A model generated the notes under the pieces. It searched no databases. It was not told the DNA's origin and saw only the letters and a list, made by a program, of their open reading frames with translations. From NCBI RefSeq assembly GCF_018771565.1, contig NZ_CP076326.1:2604001-2668000 (forward strand): 64,000 nucleotides of DNA. Reading direction: 5' to 3'. Source of the stretch: Thermoflexus hugenholtzii. GTDB taxonomy: Bacteria > Chloroflexota > Anaerolineae > Thermoflexales > Thermoflexaceae. This document shows positions 35,074-43,734 of the stretch, piece after piece. Each line of letters opens with the position of its first letter. Position 1 is the stretch's first letter. The translations under genes and the position numbers were made by a program.

Positions 35074-35631
35074 CTACGGTTTCGGCATCGCGATGCCGCT
35101 GATCGGGACCACCGAGCGCATCCCGGCGAAGCGCAGCGTCAGGCCGGGGAGGAAAGGCTGCATCAGAGGGGTGGCTGCCCTCACCCGGGACTGCACTTCC
35201 ACATACACCTGATCGTTCAGAGCCAGGACCGCCGTCGGCAGCTGGGTCTGCGCGGGATCGGAAGCGCACACCCCCAGGGAGGTGCTGCCCCCGCCGGAGG
35301 TGGGGCGCCGGTATTCCACCGTGATCGTCACCTGGCTTCGGGGCGTCAGGGCCAGGGTCCCGTAAGCCCGGTTCAGGATCTCATTGCACTCCACGGCGGT
35401 GACCTTCCCCCGGTCGGCGTCGTTGGCCCGGTGGAGGGTCGCCGCCCCCGCCCGCAACGCCTCCCGGGCCGCGTTGGAGACCTCAGTGTAGATGTAGAGG
35501 ACGCGGCCGAACTCCATGATCCCCAGCATAAACAGCAACAACACCGGGAGGATCAGGGCGAACTCCACCAGCCCCTGACCCCGACGGAAGGACGCCCCCC
35601 GCATCCCCACCTCTCGGATCCGTGAGGTCAT
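35074..35631 (-). CDS. TadE-family pseudopilin-like protein
   Basis: 185 residues with the TadE N-terminus FRRGQGLVEFALILPVLLLF and the conserved tail MEFGRVLYIYTEVSNAAREA. The extracellular domain includes one QVTITVEYRR strand and one Cys pair. The start was taken at 35631, where GGAGGTAA lies upstream; an ATG nine codons later is possible. That ribosome site is inside an inverted repeat (35639-35656), so translation could be structurally regulated. It is the first gene of the minus-strand operon. Confidence 0.83.
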   Translation of the reverse strand: MTSRIREVGMRGASFRRGQGLVEFALILPVLLLFMLGIMEFGRVLYIYTEVSNAAREALRAGAATLHRANDADRGKVTAVECNEILNRAYGTLALTPRSQVTITVEYRRPTSGGGSTSLGVCASDPAQTQLPTAVLALNDQVYVEVQSRVRAATPLMQPFLPGLTLRFAGMRSVVPISGIAMPKP

Positions 35632-35638
35632 ATGTCTC

Positions 35639-35656
35639 TTACCTCCGTGGAGGTAA
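35639..35656 (-). promoter_or_regulatory. RBS-sequestering inverted repeat
   Basis: On the minus strand TTACCTCC and GGAGGTAA are perfect complements separated by two bases, and the right arm is the ribosome site of the gene starting at 35631. In RNA the loop needs at least one fewer pair, giving about 7 bp. A second, stronger GC hairpin lies upstream at 35668-35697. Confidence 0.5.
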
Positions 35657-35667
35657 ACCGCCCAAAA

Positions 35668-35697
35668 GGGCGGGGAGGTTACGGCCCCTCCCCGCCC
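35668..35697 (-). other. GC-rich leader hairpin ahead of the TadE operon
   Basis: GGGCGGGGAGG (35668-35678) pairs with CCTCCCCGCCC (35687-35697). On the minus strand TTTT follows. It sits in the leader of the minus-strand operon, so it may be an attenuator. Confidence 0.4.
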
Positions 35698-35717
35698 CAC
35701 CCCGGACTTTCGGGCTA

Positions 35718-35745
35718 TTGACGGTTTGAGATTTTTTAATATAAT
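35718..35745 (+). promoter_or_regulatory. Promoter of the plus-strand TadE/TadG operon
   Basis: -35 TTGACG (35718-35723), 16-base spacer rich in T/A, -10 TATAAT (35740-35745). The first gene starts at 35822. A CCCC-CGTA-GGGG mini-hairpin follows the -10 box. The spacer is strikingly AT-rich for this genome. Confidence 0.7.
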
Positions 35746-35821
35746 CCCCCGTAGGGGAGTGCAGTGGATGTTCGATCAGATTTAAACCGCTCTGGATGGG
35801 CTTTTGGATACGGGGGGGTCT

Positions 35822-36424
35822 ATGAGCGAGCGGGGACGGAGAGGACGGCGGGCCCAGAGCATCGTGGAGCTGGCGATTCTACTCCCCCTCTTTCTGATCC
35901 TCATCGCTGGGCTCACCGAGATCGGGTTCGCCATCGCGGCCTATCTCTCCCTGCAGGACGCCGTGCGGGAAGCCGCCCGCTTCGGCGCTGATGGGGATCC
36001 CTGCCTCTACGCAGATCGCCAAGAGGATCCGCGGGATCCCGCTGCCGTGTGCGGCAGCGACCTGTTCCTGAACCCCATCTCCCAGCGATTTGACGAGGCA
36101 TTCCAGCCATATGCCCTGAACTCCGGCCTGGGGGACGATCTGGTGATCTCCGCCTTCGGCATCCGGCAGGATGGCACACTGGCCTGGCGACTCCCCCGAG
36201 ACGCCCCCAACGGCTGGTCACGGTTCAACAATCAAAGCTCTCGAGTCACCAACGAGGCCATCGCCGCGCAGGTCGGCCATTCCCCGAGCAAGGGGATCCT
36301 GATCGTGGAGGCCTATTATCACTATCGTCAGCGTCTGGGCCTGTTCACCTGGATATTCCCTGAAATCATCCCGATGTATGCGTCGGCCTGGATGCCGTTG
36401 CCTTCGGTGGATCCGATGGAATGA
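35822..36424 (+). CDS. TadE-like pseudopilin protein
   Basis: 200 residues beginning MSERGRRGRRAQSIVELAIL, with the pilin-type helix S-I-V-E-L-A-I-L-L-P-L-F-L. Directly after the helix it has the TadE pattern EIGFAIAAYLSLQDAVREAA. The extracellular domain is acidic, with one Cys pair. Choosing ATG 35822 avoids a TTG extension and puts GGGGGG-type purines upstream. It is the first gene of the divergent operon that continues with the VWA gene. Confidence 0.82.
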   Translation: MSERGRRGRRAQSIVELAILLPLFLILIAGLTEIGFAIAAYLSLQDAVREAARFGADGDPCLYADRQEDPRDPAAVCGSDLFLNPISQRFDEAFQPYALNSGLGDDLVISAFGIRQDGTLAWRLPRDAPNGWSRFNNQSSRVTNEAIAAQVGHSPSKGILIVEAYYHYRQRLGLFTWIFPEIIPMYASAWMPLPSVDPME

Positions 36425-36478
36425 GCCTGACCCATGGTCCATCGGCCCCTTCCAGGGTTGCCAATCGGAGGGAGGAAG

Positions 36479-37990
36479 ATGCGCGGCCGCGGTCAGATTG
36501 TCGTTTTGTTCGCCTTCATGCTGGTAGGGCTGCTGGCCCTGACCGGCCTGGCCATGGACGGCGCCCGGCTTTACGCCGCCCGGCACCGCCTGCAGCATGC
36601 CCTGGACGGGGCCGCCCTGGCCGGCTCCAACCAGTTCCGCGTCGGCCGCACCCTGACGGACATCCAGCAGGCCGCTCGGGATTTCCTGACTGCCCAGGGC
36701 TTCGATGTCGCCACCATTCGGGTCTACACCTGCGATGATCCGGGCCCCTATGCCGCGGAGCTCTGCACCACCCCCCGGCGCAAGCTGGTGCGCGTGGAAG
36801 CGGAGGTGACCGTCCCGATGACCTTCCTGCGCGTGGTGGGATGGGGGAGCGCGCGGCTCTCCGGGTCCGCCACGGGGGAGGCTGCCTCCGTGGACCTGGT
36901 GCTGATCATCGACAACTCGGAGTCCATGGCCTACGACACCCGGATGGTCCTCGCCTCCGCGAACCCCATTGTGTGCATCCCCACAGACGCCCCCGATCCC
37001 AATCCGGCATGCCCTCGGCCCCAGCGGCCGCACTTCTGCAATCCGACGGACACCTGCGAGCCTTTCCGCTTTGTGCGAGAGGCGGCGCTGGAGTTCGCCG
37101 CCCGGATGCATTACCCCTATGACCGCGTAGCGGTGATCTCCTTTGATCGCCAGGCTCGTCTGTGGGTGGATTTGAACGGGGGGACCAGCCTGGCGGCCGT
37201 GGAGAGCGCCATCCGGAGCATCCAGGTTTACGATCCTTCCCAAAACCCGCAGACCACGAAATGCGCAGGGATGGATTGCACCTCGGGGAACTGCGTCCCG
37301 GTGCCTGTCTTCGAGCCAGGGGCCGGCAACGATCCGCGTCCGTGCCCCAGCAGCAACGTCCAGGGAGCCCTTCTGCTGGCTTACAACGTCCTGGCCACCC
37401 AGGGACGTCCGGCGGAGACCGGCGCCCTTTGGGCCATCGTGATCTTGAGCGATGCCGCCGCCAACGCCACAGATCCCTCTCCCAGCTCGCCGGACCCGGC
37501 GGCCAAGGACTTCGGGCTCTGCCCGAAATATACACCGCCCCCGGGGTGGGGGGAGCCCACCTGGTATTGGGGGGATCCCGCCTATCGCCCCTTCTGTCAG
37601 GATGGGGACTTTGAAGAGCGCCATCCCAGCGTGAGCACCCGTTACGATGCGGAGGACGCCGCGCTGGACATGGTGGACGTGCTGCGAGAGGCCAACGTGG
37701 TGATCTTCTCAATCGGCTACGGCAGCGGGATGCACAACCTGAACGTCCGGCCCGGCGGAGGGCGGGATCCCGATGTCGGGGAGAAGTTCATGCGCTACCT
37801 GGCCGACAGCACGGATGGGGATAACCGGGCGGATTGCCTGCAGGGCGGGAGCGACTGGTTCAGCCCCGGAGCGGTCTGGAAGTCTCAGGGGCAGCCGTGC
37901 AGCAATTACTTCTACGCCCCGGACGCCAGCGCGCTGCAACAGATCTTTCGGGAGATCGCCCGCCGGATCTTCACCCGCCTGAACCGATAG
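36479..37990 (+). CDS. TadG-like protein with von Willebrand factor A domain
   Basis: 503 residues. The N-terminal TadE/G helix ([20 protein letters not shown]) is followed by a TadG-type helix ([20 protein letters not shown]). A VWA domain begins near residue 140 with the MIDAS motif DNSES (D-x-S-x-S) in [11 protein letters not shown]. The later strands [14 protein letters not shown] and the MIDAS-Thr/Asp region [13 protein letters not shown] are present, with many Cys (about 14), probably disulfides. VWA TadG proteins bind metal and may mediate adhesion. GGAGGGAGGAAG precedes the ATG. It lies 54 bases after the TadE gene. Confidence 0.83.
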   Translation: MRGRGQIVVLFAFMLVGLLALTGLAMDGARLYAARHRLQHALDGAALAGSNQFRVGRTLTDIQQAARDFLTAQGFDVATIRVYTCDDPGPYAAELCTTPRRKLVRVEAEVTVPMTFLRVVGWGSARLSGSATGEAASVDLVLIIDNSESMAYDTRMVLASANPIVCIPTDAPDPNPACPRPQRPHFCNPTDTCEPFRFVREAALEFAARMHYPYDRVAVISFDRQARLWVDLNGGTSLAAVESAIRSIQVYDPSQNPQTTKCAGMDCTSGNCVPVPVFEPGAGNDPRPCPSSNVQGALLLAYNVLATQGRPAETGALWAIVILSDAAANATDPSPSSPDPAAKDFGLCPKYTPPPGWGEPTWYWGDPAYRPFCQDGDFEERHPSVSTRYDAEDAALDMVDVLREANVVIFSIGYGSGMHNLNVRPGGGRDPDVGEKFMRYLADSTDGDNRADCLQGGSDWFSPGAVWKSQGQPCSNYFYAPDASALQQIFREIARRIFTRLNR

Positions 37991-38021
37991 ACGGCTTCTC
38001 TTGGGCAACAAAGGAGGGATC

Positions 38022-39164
38022 ATGCGCCGATTGGCTCAGGGGACGCTGGAGTTCGCCGTGGCCCTGCCCATCTTCCTGATGCTGGTCTTCATGGTTGTCG
38101 AGCTGGCCCGGGTGTTCTACGCCTGGGCGACCATTGAAAACAACGCCCGGGCGGCGGCCCGCTACCTCTCCACCGGACAGTATGATGAGGCCTTCTGTCT
38201 CAGCGGCTGCGCGGACGAGGCCGACCGGGAGCAGGCCCGGCTGCAGGCCGGCCTGATGCGGGCCCGGGAGATCCTCTACGGGCTGCTCATCACCCAGTTT
38301 GGGGAGCAAGCGGGAGGGCCGGGCTCGGATGCGCCGGGCTTCTACGGCGTGACCATCTGCAGCAGCCGGGCGGGCTTCGAGTTCGACCCGATCACGCTGC
38401 GCTGTGAGCCGGGGAACGACGCCGGAGGGCCCGGAGATCGGGTGGTGGTGGTGGTGCGCCATAACCATATGATTATTACGCCTTTCCTCCGGCCCATCGT
38501 CTCCCACATCCCGCTGATCGCCCGCCGTGAGATCATCAACGAGCGCTTCCGGACCGTCCGTCTGCTGGGGCTGCCGCCGCAGATCCCGACGGTGCCGCCA
38601 CCTCCCACGCCGACGTTCACCCCGGGTCCCACCGACACGCCTACGCCCACCCCGCCGCCCACCGACACGCCGACGCCCACCCCGACGGCGACAGCCACCC
38701 CGACACCGACGTCGACCTCCACCCCGACGGCCACCGCTACGCGCACGCCCACCCGCACCCCCACGCGCACCCGGACTCCTACGCGCACACCCACCCGCAC
38801 GCCGACACCTTGCCCGCCGTCCGTGTGCACGCCCACGCCGACCCGCACGCCGACGCGGACGCCAACCATCACGCCCACCCGCACCCCCACGCGCACGCCG
38901 ACGTCGACGCCTACCCGCACGCCCACACCGACGGTGTGCCCGCCATCCGTGTGCACGCCTACGCCCACCCGCACCCCGACGCCGACCTGGACGCCTACGC
39001 GCACGCCGACCCGCACACCGACGCAGACGCCAACTATCACGCCCACCCGCACCCCCATGCCCACGCCAACGCGCACCCCGACGCCTACGCCGGCGTGGAC
39101 GCCCACGCCCACCCGGACCCCCACGCCCACGCCGACCCGCACACCAGGCGGGTGGGATGGGTGA
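38022..39164 (+). CDS. TadE-like protein with long Thr-Pro-Arg stalk
   Basis: 380 residues from ATG 38022 after AAAGGAGGGATC. Residues 1-185 are TadE-like: [20 protein letters not shown], then [20 protein letters not shown] and a small Cys-containing domain. From about residue 190 to 378 the protein is almost wholly Thr-Pro repeats ([18 protein letters not shown] and [14 protein letters not shown] kinds) with two CPPSVC islands. It ends PGGWDG. The stalk probably spans the wall as an extended coil. Repetitive DNA makes length variation likely. It follows the VWA gene by 31 bases. Confidence 0.8.
   Translation: MRRLAQGTLEFAVALPIFLMLVFMVVELARVFYAWATIENNARAAARYLSTGQYDEAFCLSGCADEADREQARLQAGLMRAREILYGLLITQFGEQAGGPGSDAPGFYGVTICSSRAGFEFDPITLRCEPGNDAGGPGDRVVVVVRHNHMIITPFLRPIVSHIPLIARREIINERFRTVRLLGLPPQIPTVPPPPTPTFTPGPTDTPTPTPPPTDTPTPTPTATATPTPTSTSTPTATATRTPTRTPTRTRTPTRTPTRTPTPCPPSVCTPTPTRTPTRTPTITPTRTPTRTPTSTPTRTPTPTVCPPSVCTPTPTRTPTPTWTPTRTPTRTPTQTPTITPTRTPMPTPTRTPTPTPAWTPTPTRTPTPTPTRTPGGWDG
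38587..39150 (+). repeat. Low-complexity Thr-Pro coding repeat
   Basis: Around 560 bases made of ACSCCSACS-type triplet pairs encode the stalk. A longer segment, starting at the CPPSVC islands (about 38812 and 38938), is duplicated with diverged copies. Antisense frames through this stretch are open and meaningless. Confidence 0.85.
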
Positions 39165-39187
39165 CGATCTCCCCGCGTATCCTCGCA

Positions 39188-39232
39188 TGGAACGGAGAGG
39201 GTAGATCTTGAATCCCCCCTCTCCGTTCCATG
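39188..39232 (+). terminator. Long hairpin after the stalk gene
   Basis: ATGGAACGGAGAGGG (39188-39202) pairs perfectly with CCCTCTCCGTTCCAT (39218-39232), loop 15 bases. It is 24 bases after the stop at 39164. There is no T-run, so it may be a partial terminator before the CARDB gene. Confidence 0.5.
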
Positions 39233-39249
39233 CCAATGGTTAGGGAGCA

Positions 39250-40422
39250 ATGACCAGGCAGGAGAAAATGGGCTCGCGATCCAGACGGATCCTCGGTCTG
39301 CTCAGCCTCCTCCTGGCGGGCCTGGGCCTGTTGGGAGGTTTCGTCTGGCATGGGACCGCGCGGGCCCTGCCACCCCCTCCGCCTCCCCCGTGGCCCACCC
39401 CGCGCCCCGCGCCGGCCCTGCGCGCGGCTGAGGTTTTCCCAAACACCCGATGGCAGACCCTCACCATCGGCATCACGAGCCCGGGGGATCCAAACCTTCC
39501 CATCACCCGGGAGAACCGGATCGAGAACGCCACCGTGGATCGTCTGCGCATCGGCTTCGGGGGGCTTACCTATCCAGATTGGATCACCCGGGTGGAGGCC
39601 TGGGCCGATCCTCTCGATGGCGAGATCACCTGGACGGTGGAGCCCACCGGCGTGCTGTTCATCAACGTCCAACCCACACATACCCTGTTCGCTTCGTGGG
39701 TCACCACAGCCTACGCGCAGCATAACCCGCCGGAGTATGAGATCACTGTGGGGACCATCGGGGGGACAGGCTTCGAGTTCGCCACGGGGATGGCCGTGCA
39801 CGTGCCGACGGAGGTTTATACCATCACCTATGCTCGGATCGTCTCCACCAGCCAGGAGGGGCTCGATCCTTTTCCGCTCTACACACCGGAGGGTCTCCTG
39901 TGGCCGCTGGCCCGCTTCACTGCCACCCCAGAGGGCCGGGCGTGGGTGACCTATACCATCCGCCTGGGCGATCTGCGCGGCAATCTGGAGGAGACGCTCC
40001 CGGATCTGATCCTCCTCAGCCCTACGCTCCGGCTGGTCGGGGGAATGGCCCAGGTGAACGCATGGGTCCGGAACGCGGGCGCCGCGCCCATCCCGCCCCG
40101 CGTCGGCGGCTTCTTGGCCGCCCTGCAGCAGCGCGCGCCCGGCAACCCTCCGGCCGGGCCGTGGGACGGCGAAGGCTTCGCGGCGTGGATGGAAGGACCC
40201 TCCGGCGTCTGGCTTCCCCCGCTGGCCCCCGGTCAGGAGATCCCCATCACCGGGACCGCGTCCTTCCAACCCGGTCGGTGCTTCTTCCTGAACCTCGACG
40301 TCGATCCCTACGGGGAGAGCCCGCTCACCGGGCGGGTCTGGGAGGCGCGGGAGGACAACAACGTCACCGCCATCTGCCCGGCCACCGTCTTCCTCCCCCT
40401 GATCCTGCGAGGCGGACCGTAG
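39250..40422 (+). CDS. Secreted CARDB-type surface protein with FLPLILRG tail
   Basis: 390 residues. A membrane-signal stretch ([20 protein letters not shown]) and a Pro-rich linker ([15 protein letters not shown]) precede a beta-rich region. A CARDB-like domain from about residue 255 ends [12 protein letters not shown]. The C-terminus is [11 protein letters not shown], identical in core to the tail of the 1031-residue protein on the opposite strand. It has no catalytic motif. It is likely an extracellular partner of the tad-locus proteins. Confidence 0.72.
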   Translation: MTRQEKMGSRSRRILGLLSLLLAGLGLLGGFVWHGTARALPPPPPPPWPTPRPAPALRAAEVFPNTRWQTLTIGITSPGDPNLPITRENRIENATVDRLRIGFGGLTYPDWITRVEAWADPLDGEITWTVEPTGVLFINVQPTHTLFASWVTTAYAQHNPPEYEITVGTIGGTGFEFATGMAVHVPTEVYTITYARIVSTSQEGLDPFPLYTPEGLLWPLARFTATPEGRAWVTYTIRLGDLRGNLEETLPDLILLSPTLRLVGGMAQVNAWVRNAGAAPIPPRVGGFLAALQQRAPGNPPAGPWDGEGFAAWMEGPSGVWLPPLAPGQEIPITGTASFQPGRCFFLNLDVDPYGESPLTGRVWEAREDNNVTAICPATVFLPLILRGGP

Positions 40423-40477
40423 ATCGGTTGTAAATGGCATTGGAAGCAGGGAACGAACGCTCCTCCCCATTGCCGTT

Positions 40478-40546
40478 GTAGGGGCGGCTTCAGCTTTGAA
40501 CATTCTGCTACCGAAGATCCAGGTTCAGGGCTGAAGCCCCTCCTGC
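40478..40546. repeat. REP-like unit, family 1 (degenerate)
   Basis: Single 69-bp unit starting GTAGGGGCGGCTTCAGC and ending GGGCTGAAGCCCCTCCTGC, in the 388-base gap 40423-40810. The central block is less conserved than in the 42-kb array. Confidence 0.6.
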
Positions 40547-40626
40547 AAAGATCAACGCTCGTCGGGATCGCTTCCGCCGCAACGGATGATGGTAAGGGAG
40601 CGAGGCCGTCCACAGAATGGAGAATC

Positions 40627-40651
40627 GTAAGTCGAAATTCATTTCGACCCG
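40627..40651. repeat. REP-like palindrome, family 2
   Basis: GTCGAAAT and ATTTCGAC are perfect 8-bp arms around TC. The outer GTAA and CCCG ends are degenerate relatives of the family 2 ends at 7147-7173. It lies in the same gap as the preceding repeat; the gap shows no other feature apart from a weak TAAAAT near 40752. Confidence 0.6.
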
Positions 40652-40810
40652 ACCGCTATCCTCGAAAGCGAAGGCGACGGGCGAAAGGCCTTTCCACCCA
40701 TCCCTCGGCACCGGAAGGCATGCCGCCCGGCAGGCGGTCGCTCCCTCCGGTAAAATACGCAGGCGGGGGAGGTTCTCAGGCCTCCCCACCTCTCGGAGTC
40801 GCACATCGCG

Positions 40811-42334
40811 ATGCCGAACGGATGGGGACGCTGGATCATCGGACTGGGAGCGATGGCGCTGGCCGCCTGCACCGCCCGGCCTGCTCCAGTGACTGTGGTC
40901 GCCGACGGCCAGCGCCGCACCGTCTACGTCCGCGGCCCCACGGTCCGGGAGGCCCTGACCCAGGCCGGCATCCCGCTGCGGGACCTGGACCGCGTCACGC
41001 CACCGGAGAACGTCCCCATCCAGCCCGGGATGGTGATCACCGTCACCCGCATCACCCAGACGCTGGAGGTCGAGGAGATCCCCCTGCCCTTCCCCCAGCA
41101 GATCCTGAAGGACGCCCGGCTGGCCCCCGGAGAGACCCGCCTGATCCGCCGTGGGGAGCCCGGGATGGAACGGGTCACCGTCCGCCTCACATGGGCGGAC
41201 GGCCGGCTGGTGGAGCGCCAGGAGGTGCATCGGGAGCGCCTCCGGGAGCCGGTGCCCGAGATCCTCGCCGTGGGCCTGGGCGGCGAGGTGGCCTCCCTCC
41301 CCATCTCCGGCACCCTGGTCTTCCTGGCCCGTCGGGACGCATGGCGGATGTCCGGGGAGACCTCCCGGATCCTTCCGCTCACCCGCTTCGGTGACCTGGA
41401 CGGTCGGGTCTTCGCCCTCTCTCCGGACGCATCCATCCTGCTGTTCTCCCGGGCGCCCCTCACGGCCTCCTCCCGCCTGCTGAACACCCTGTGGGGACTG
41501 GATCTCCGGGCGGACCCGCCCCGTTCCCAGCCTGCCGGCCTGGAGAACATCCTCTGGCTGGACTGGTCCCCCCGGGGAGACCGCCTGGCCTTCACCACCG
41601 GGGAGCCCAGCCCCGGGCCGCCGGGATGGCGGGCGAACAACGACCTGTGGATCGGCCGCTGGGACGGCGGGCGCATCACGGCGCGCCGGGTGTTCACCTC
41701 CCCCACAGGAGGACCTTCCAACGGATGGGGGATGCGCTGGGCCTGGTCCCCCGACGGCCGGCGCCTGGCCTTCGGGCGAACCGACGGGATCGGCATCCTG
41801 GACGTGGAAAGCCTCCGGGCCACCCTCCGGATCACCTTCCCGGTTTACGAGACGGGAGGCGCCTGGGCCTGGACGCCCGCTCTGGCCTGGTCGCCCGACG
41901 GGCGCTATCTGGCTGCCCTGGTCCACGGCCCGCCTCGAGGAGAGGAGCCGCCGGAACAATCGACGCGCTTCGATCTGTGGATCGTGGCCGTCGAGGGTGG
42001 CTGGGCGCGCCCGCTTCTGGAGGACATCGGGATGTGGGCGGCCATCCTGTGGACCCCGCGGGGGATCTTCTTCGGGCAGGCGCGGCAGCCCGAGATGGGA
42101 GACGCCTCCCGCTACGATCTCTACGGGATGGACCACGACGGGAGCAACCGGCGGCGGCTGTTCCCGCTGGAGGGGGAGATCGGGTTCGGCGGCCCACCGG
42201 ATATGCTCTGGGCCCCCGACGGCCAGAGCCTCCTGGTCCGCTATCAGGGGGACCTCTACCGGATCAACCTCCTCTCCGGCCGGATCGACCGCCTCACCGC
42301 GCAGGGAGACATCGCCGCCATGGCATGGCGTTAG
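40811..42334 (+). CDS. Lipoprotein with DUF348, G5 and beta-propeller domains
   Basis: 507 residues. A lipobox L-A-A-C (residues 16-19 region of ALAACTARPAP) anchors it. It has one DUF348 domain (VTVVADGQRRTVYVRGPTVR, about 25-90), then a G5-like domain (about 95-165; RLIRRGEPGMERVTVRLTWA). A TolB/WD40-type six-bladed propeller follows with WSPRGDRLAF, WSPDGRRLAF, WSPDGRYLAA and WAPDGQSLLV. DUF348-G5 is normally seen in RpfB-like cell-wall proteins. The propeller could bind a ligand. It is a likely wall-associated sensor or scaffold. Confidence 0.82.
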   Translation: MPNGWGRWIIGLGAMALAACTARPAPVTVVADGQRRTVYVRGPTVREALTQAGIPLRDLDRVTPPENVPIQPGMVITVTRITQTLEVEEIPLPFPQQILKDARLAPGETRLIRRGEPGMERVTVRLTWADGRLVERQEVHRERLREPVPEILAVGLGGEVASLPISGTLVFLARRDAWRMSGETSRILPLTRFGDLDGRVFALSPDASILLFSRAPLTASSRLLNTLWGLDLRADPPRSQPAGLENILWLDWSPRGDRLAFTTGEPSPGPPGWRANNDLWIGRWDGGRITARRVFTSPTGGPSNGWGMRWAWSPDGRRLAFGRTDGIGILDVESLRATLRITFPVYETGGAWAWTPALAWSPDGRYLAALVHGPPRGEEPPEQSTRFDLWIVAVEGGWARPLLEDIGMWAAILWTPRGIFFGQARQPEMGDASRYDLYGMDHDGSNRRRLFPLEGEIGFGGPPDMLWAPDGQSLLVRYQGDLYRINLLSGRIDRLTAQGDIAAMAWR

Positions 42335-42348
42335 AGCCAGAGCCCTTT

Positions 42349-42755
42349 GTAGGAGCGGCTTTAGCCGCGACCTTTACGTTATCGAAAAACCAGAGGCTGG
42401 GAGTTGCCGAAGCGGCTTCCGCCGCAACCCTGCGTCATCGAAGACGGGAGGTTCGGGGCGAAAGCCCCTCCTACAGAAGCCCATTTTTGTAGGAACGGCT
42501 TTAGCCGCGACCCTTTGCGTCATCGAGAACCGGGGTCTCGGGGTTGCCGGAGCAATCTTCACCGCAACCCTTGCGCCATCGAAGACGGAAAGTTCGGGGC
42601 GAAAGCCCCTCCTACAGAAACCATCTTTTTGTAGGAGCGGCTTTAGCCGCGACCCTTGCGTCATCGAGAACCAGAGGTTGGGAGTTATCGGAGCGGCTTT
42701 CATTGCGACCCTTGCGTCATCGAGGACGGAGGTTCGGGGCGAAAGCCCCTCCTAC
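42349..42755. repeat. Tandem array of three 126-bp REP-like composites
   Basis: Units at 42349-42474, 42489-42615 and 42631-42755 (125-127 bp; period 140-142). Each starts GTAGGAGCGGCTTTAGCCGC (second copy GTAGGAACGG...), contains a middle relic GCCGGAGC...CCGCAACCC twice-built from the same core, and ends with the hairpin GGGGCGAAAGCCCC and TCCTAC. The whole gene-free region 42335-42891 is this array plus a DUF2283 remnant. Confidence 0.9.
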
Positions 42756-42784
42756 AAAAGATCGATGATTACGGAGGAAAACAA

Positions 42785-42870
42785 TCGGAAGAAGTGGCCC
42801 CCGGGATCGTGCTGGATTTCGATGCGTATGATCGGGTGGTCGGCATTGAGATCGAAGGCGCGCGCCTTCG
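42785..42870 (+). pseudogene. DUF2283 gene remnant
   Basis: A frame continuing from the repeat encodes SEEVAPGIVLDFDAYDRVVG and then IEIEGARLR. This matches the C-terminal part of DUF2283 proteins (E-x-A-P-G-V-I-x-D-Y/F-D...VVGIEI). The N-terminal half, which should carry a MKI-x-YD-x-EAD-type start, is replaced by the repeat array. After 42870 there is no recognisable homology. Confidence 0.6.
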
Positions 42871-42891
42871 TCGATCGATCCCGCCTCGAGG

Positions 42892-43734
42892 TCAAGGGGT
42901 TTCCGCTCGCTCAACGAATTCGGATGGAGCCAGCTCCTGCGTCCGCAGGGCCATGAAGTTCTCCAGAGCCGTTAGAGGCCGAAGGTAGCGCGGGGTCGCA
43001 GCGGGGAAGTTCGCGTAAACCCCGCGCCGTTCCGGGGGCAACAACGCGGCGATCTGGACCATCAGCTCGTCCGTGGCCTCCCGCAGGGCCTCCCGGCTGC
43101 GCTCCTCCGGGATCTCCACCCGGAAGGGAGGGCCGAAGACCACCCGCACGGATGTGCGCCGGAGCCGGCGGATGTTGAACTTGAAGCGATCGGTCCCATC
43201 CACCCCCACGGGCACGATGAGGGCGCCGGTGCGCCAGGCCAGGTAGACCGCCCCCTCCTTCCCCCGGATCAGAGCCCCGGTGGGGCTCCGGGTGCCCTCG
43301 GGGGCAATGAGCAACACCCCACCCATCCGGAGCACCTCCAGGGCCGTCTGAACAGCCCGGCGATCGATCTCCCCCCGCCGGACCGGGAAGGCGTCGAAGG
43401 CGCTGACCAGGGGGCCCAGCACCACGTCACGGAAGACCTCGGCCTTGGCCATGGGAAGGACCTTGCGGCGGAGCACGCTGACCACCAGCACGGGATCCAG
43501 GAAACTGATGTGATTGATGGCCAGGATGACCGGCCCGCGATCGGGGATGTTCTCCAGCCCGACCACCTCCAGGCGCAACACCAGGCGATAGGCGAGGTGC
43601 AGCAGGAAGGTCAGGAAACGGCGCACCCACGAGTGCCGGTGCACCCGCGTGGCCGTCAGCCAGCGGGAGGAACGCTGGAACACCTGCCCGGTCTCTTCCA
43701 TGCCCGGACGCCCTCCTTCCGGGGAGCTCCTCAT
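42892..43734 (-). CDS. plsC: 1-acyl-sn-glycerol-3-phosphate acyltransferase (PlsC family)
   Basis: 280 residues. The acyltransferase motif H-x4-D is NHISFLDP. The glycerol-phosphate loop is [10 protein letters not shown], the third motif [17 protein letters not shown], and the proline region [11 protein letters not shown]. An N-terminal basic membrane segment ([19 protein letters not shown]) fits a peripheral or single-pass enzyme that makes phosphatidic acid. The ATG at 43734 overlaps the prfA stop as ATGA; a second ATG at 43701 with GGAAGGAGGG upstream is equally possible. Confidence 0.87.
   Translation of the reverse strand: MRSSPEGGRPGMEETGQVFQRSSRWLTATRVHRHSWVRRFLTFLLHLAYRLVLRLEVVGLENIPDRGPVILAINHISFLDPVLVVSVLRRKVLPMAKAEVFRDVVLGPLVSAFDAFPVRRGEIDRRAVQTALEVLRMGGVLLIAPEGTRSPTGALIRGKEGAVYLAWRTGALIVPVGVDGTDRFKFNIRRLRRTSVRVVFGPPFRVEIPEERSREALREATDELMVQIAALLPPERRGVYANFPAATPRYLRPLTALENFMALRTQELAPSEFVERAETP

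Noticed and set aside
37971..39236. Arg/Gly-rich minus-strand frame of 421 codons
   Set aside because: Antisense to the VWA and stalk genes, with low-complexity residues and no ribosome site.
38342..39250. Long minus-strand open frame with VGVGVRVGV repeats
   Set aside because: It is the complement of the Thr-Pro stalk coding DNA; repeat composition keeps it open.
42349..42755. CRISPR array
   Set aside because: Units are 125-127 bp with internal hairpins and 14-15 bp gaps; no unique spacers of regular length and no cas genes.
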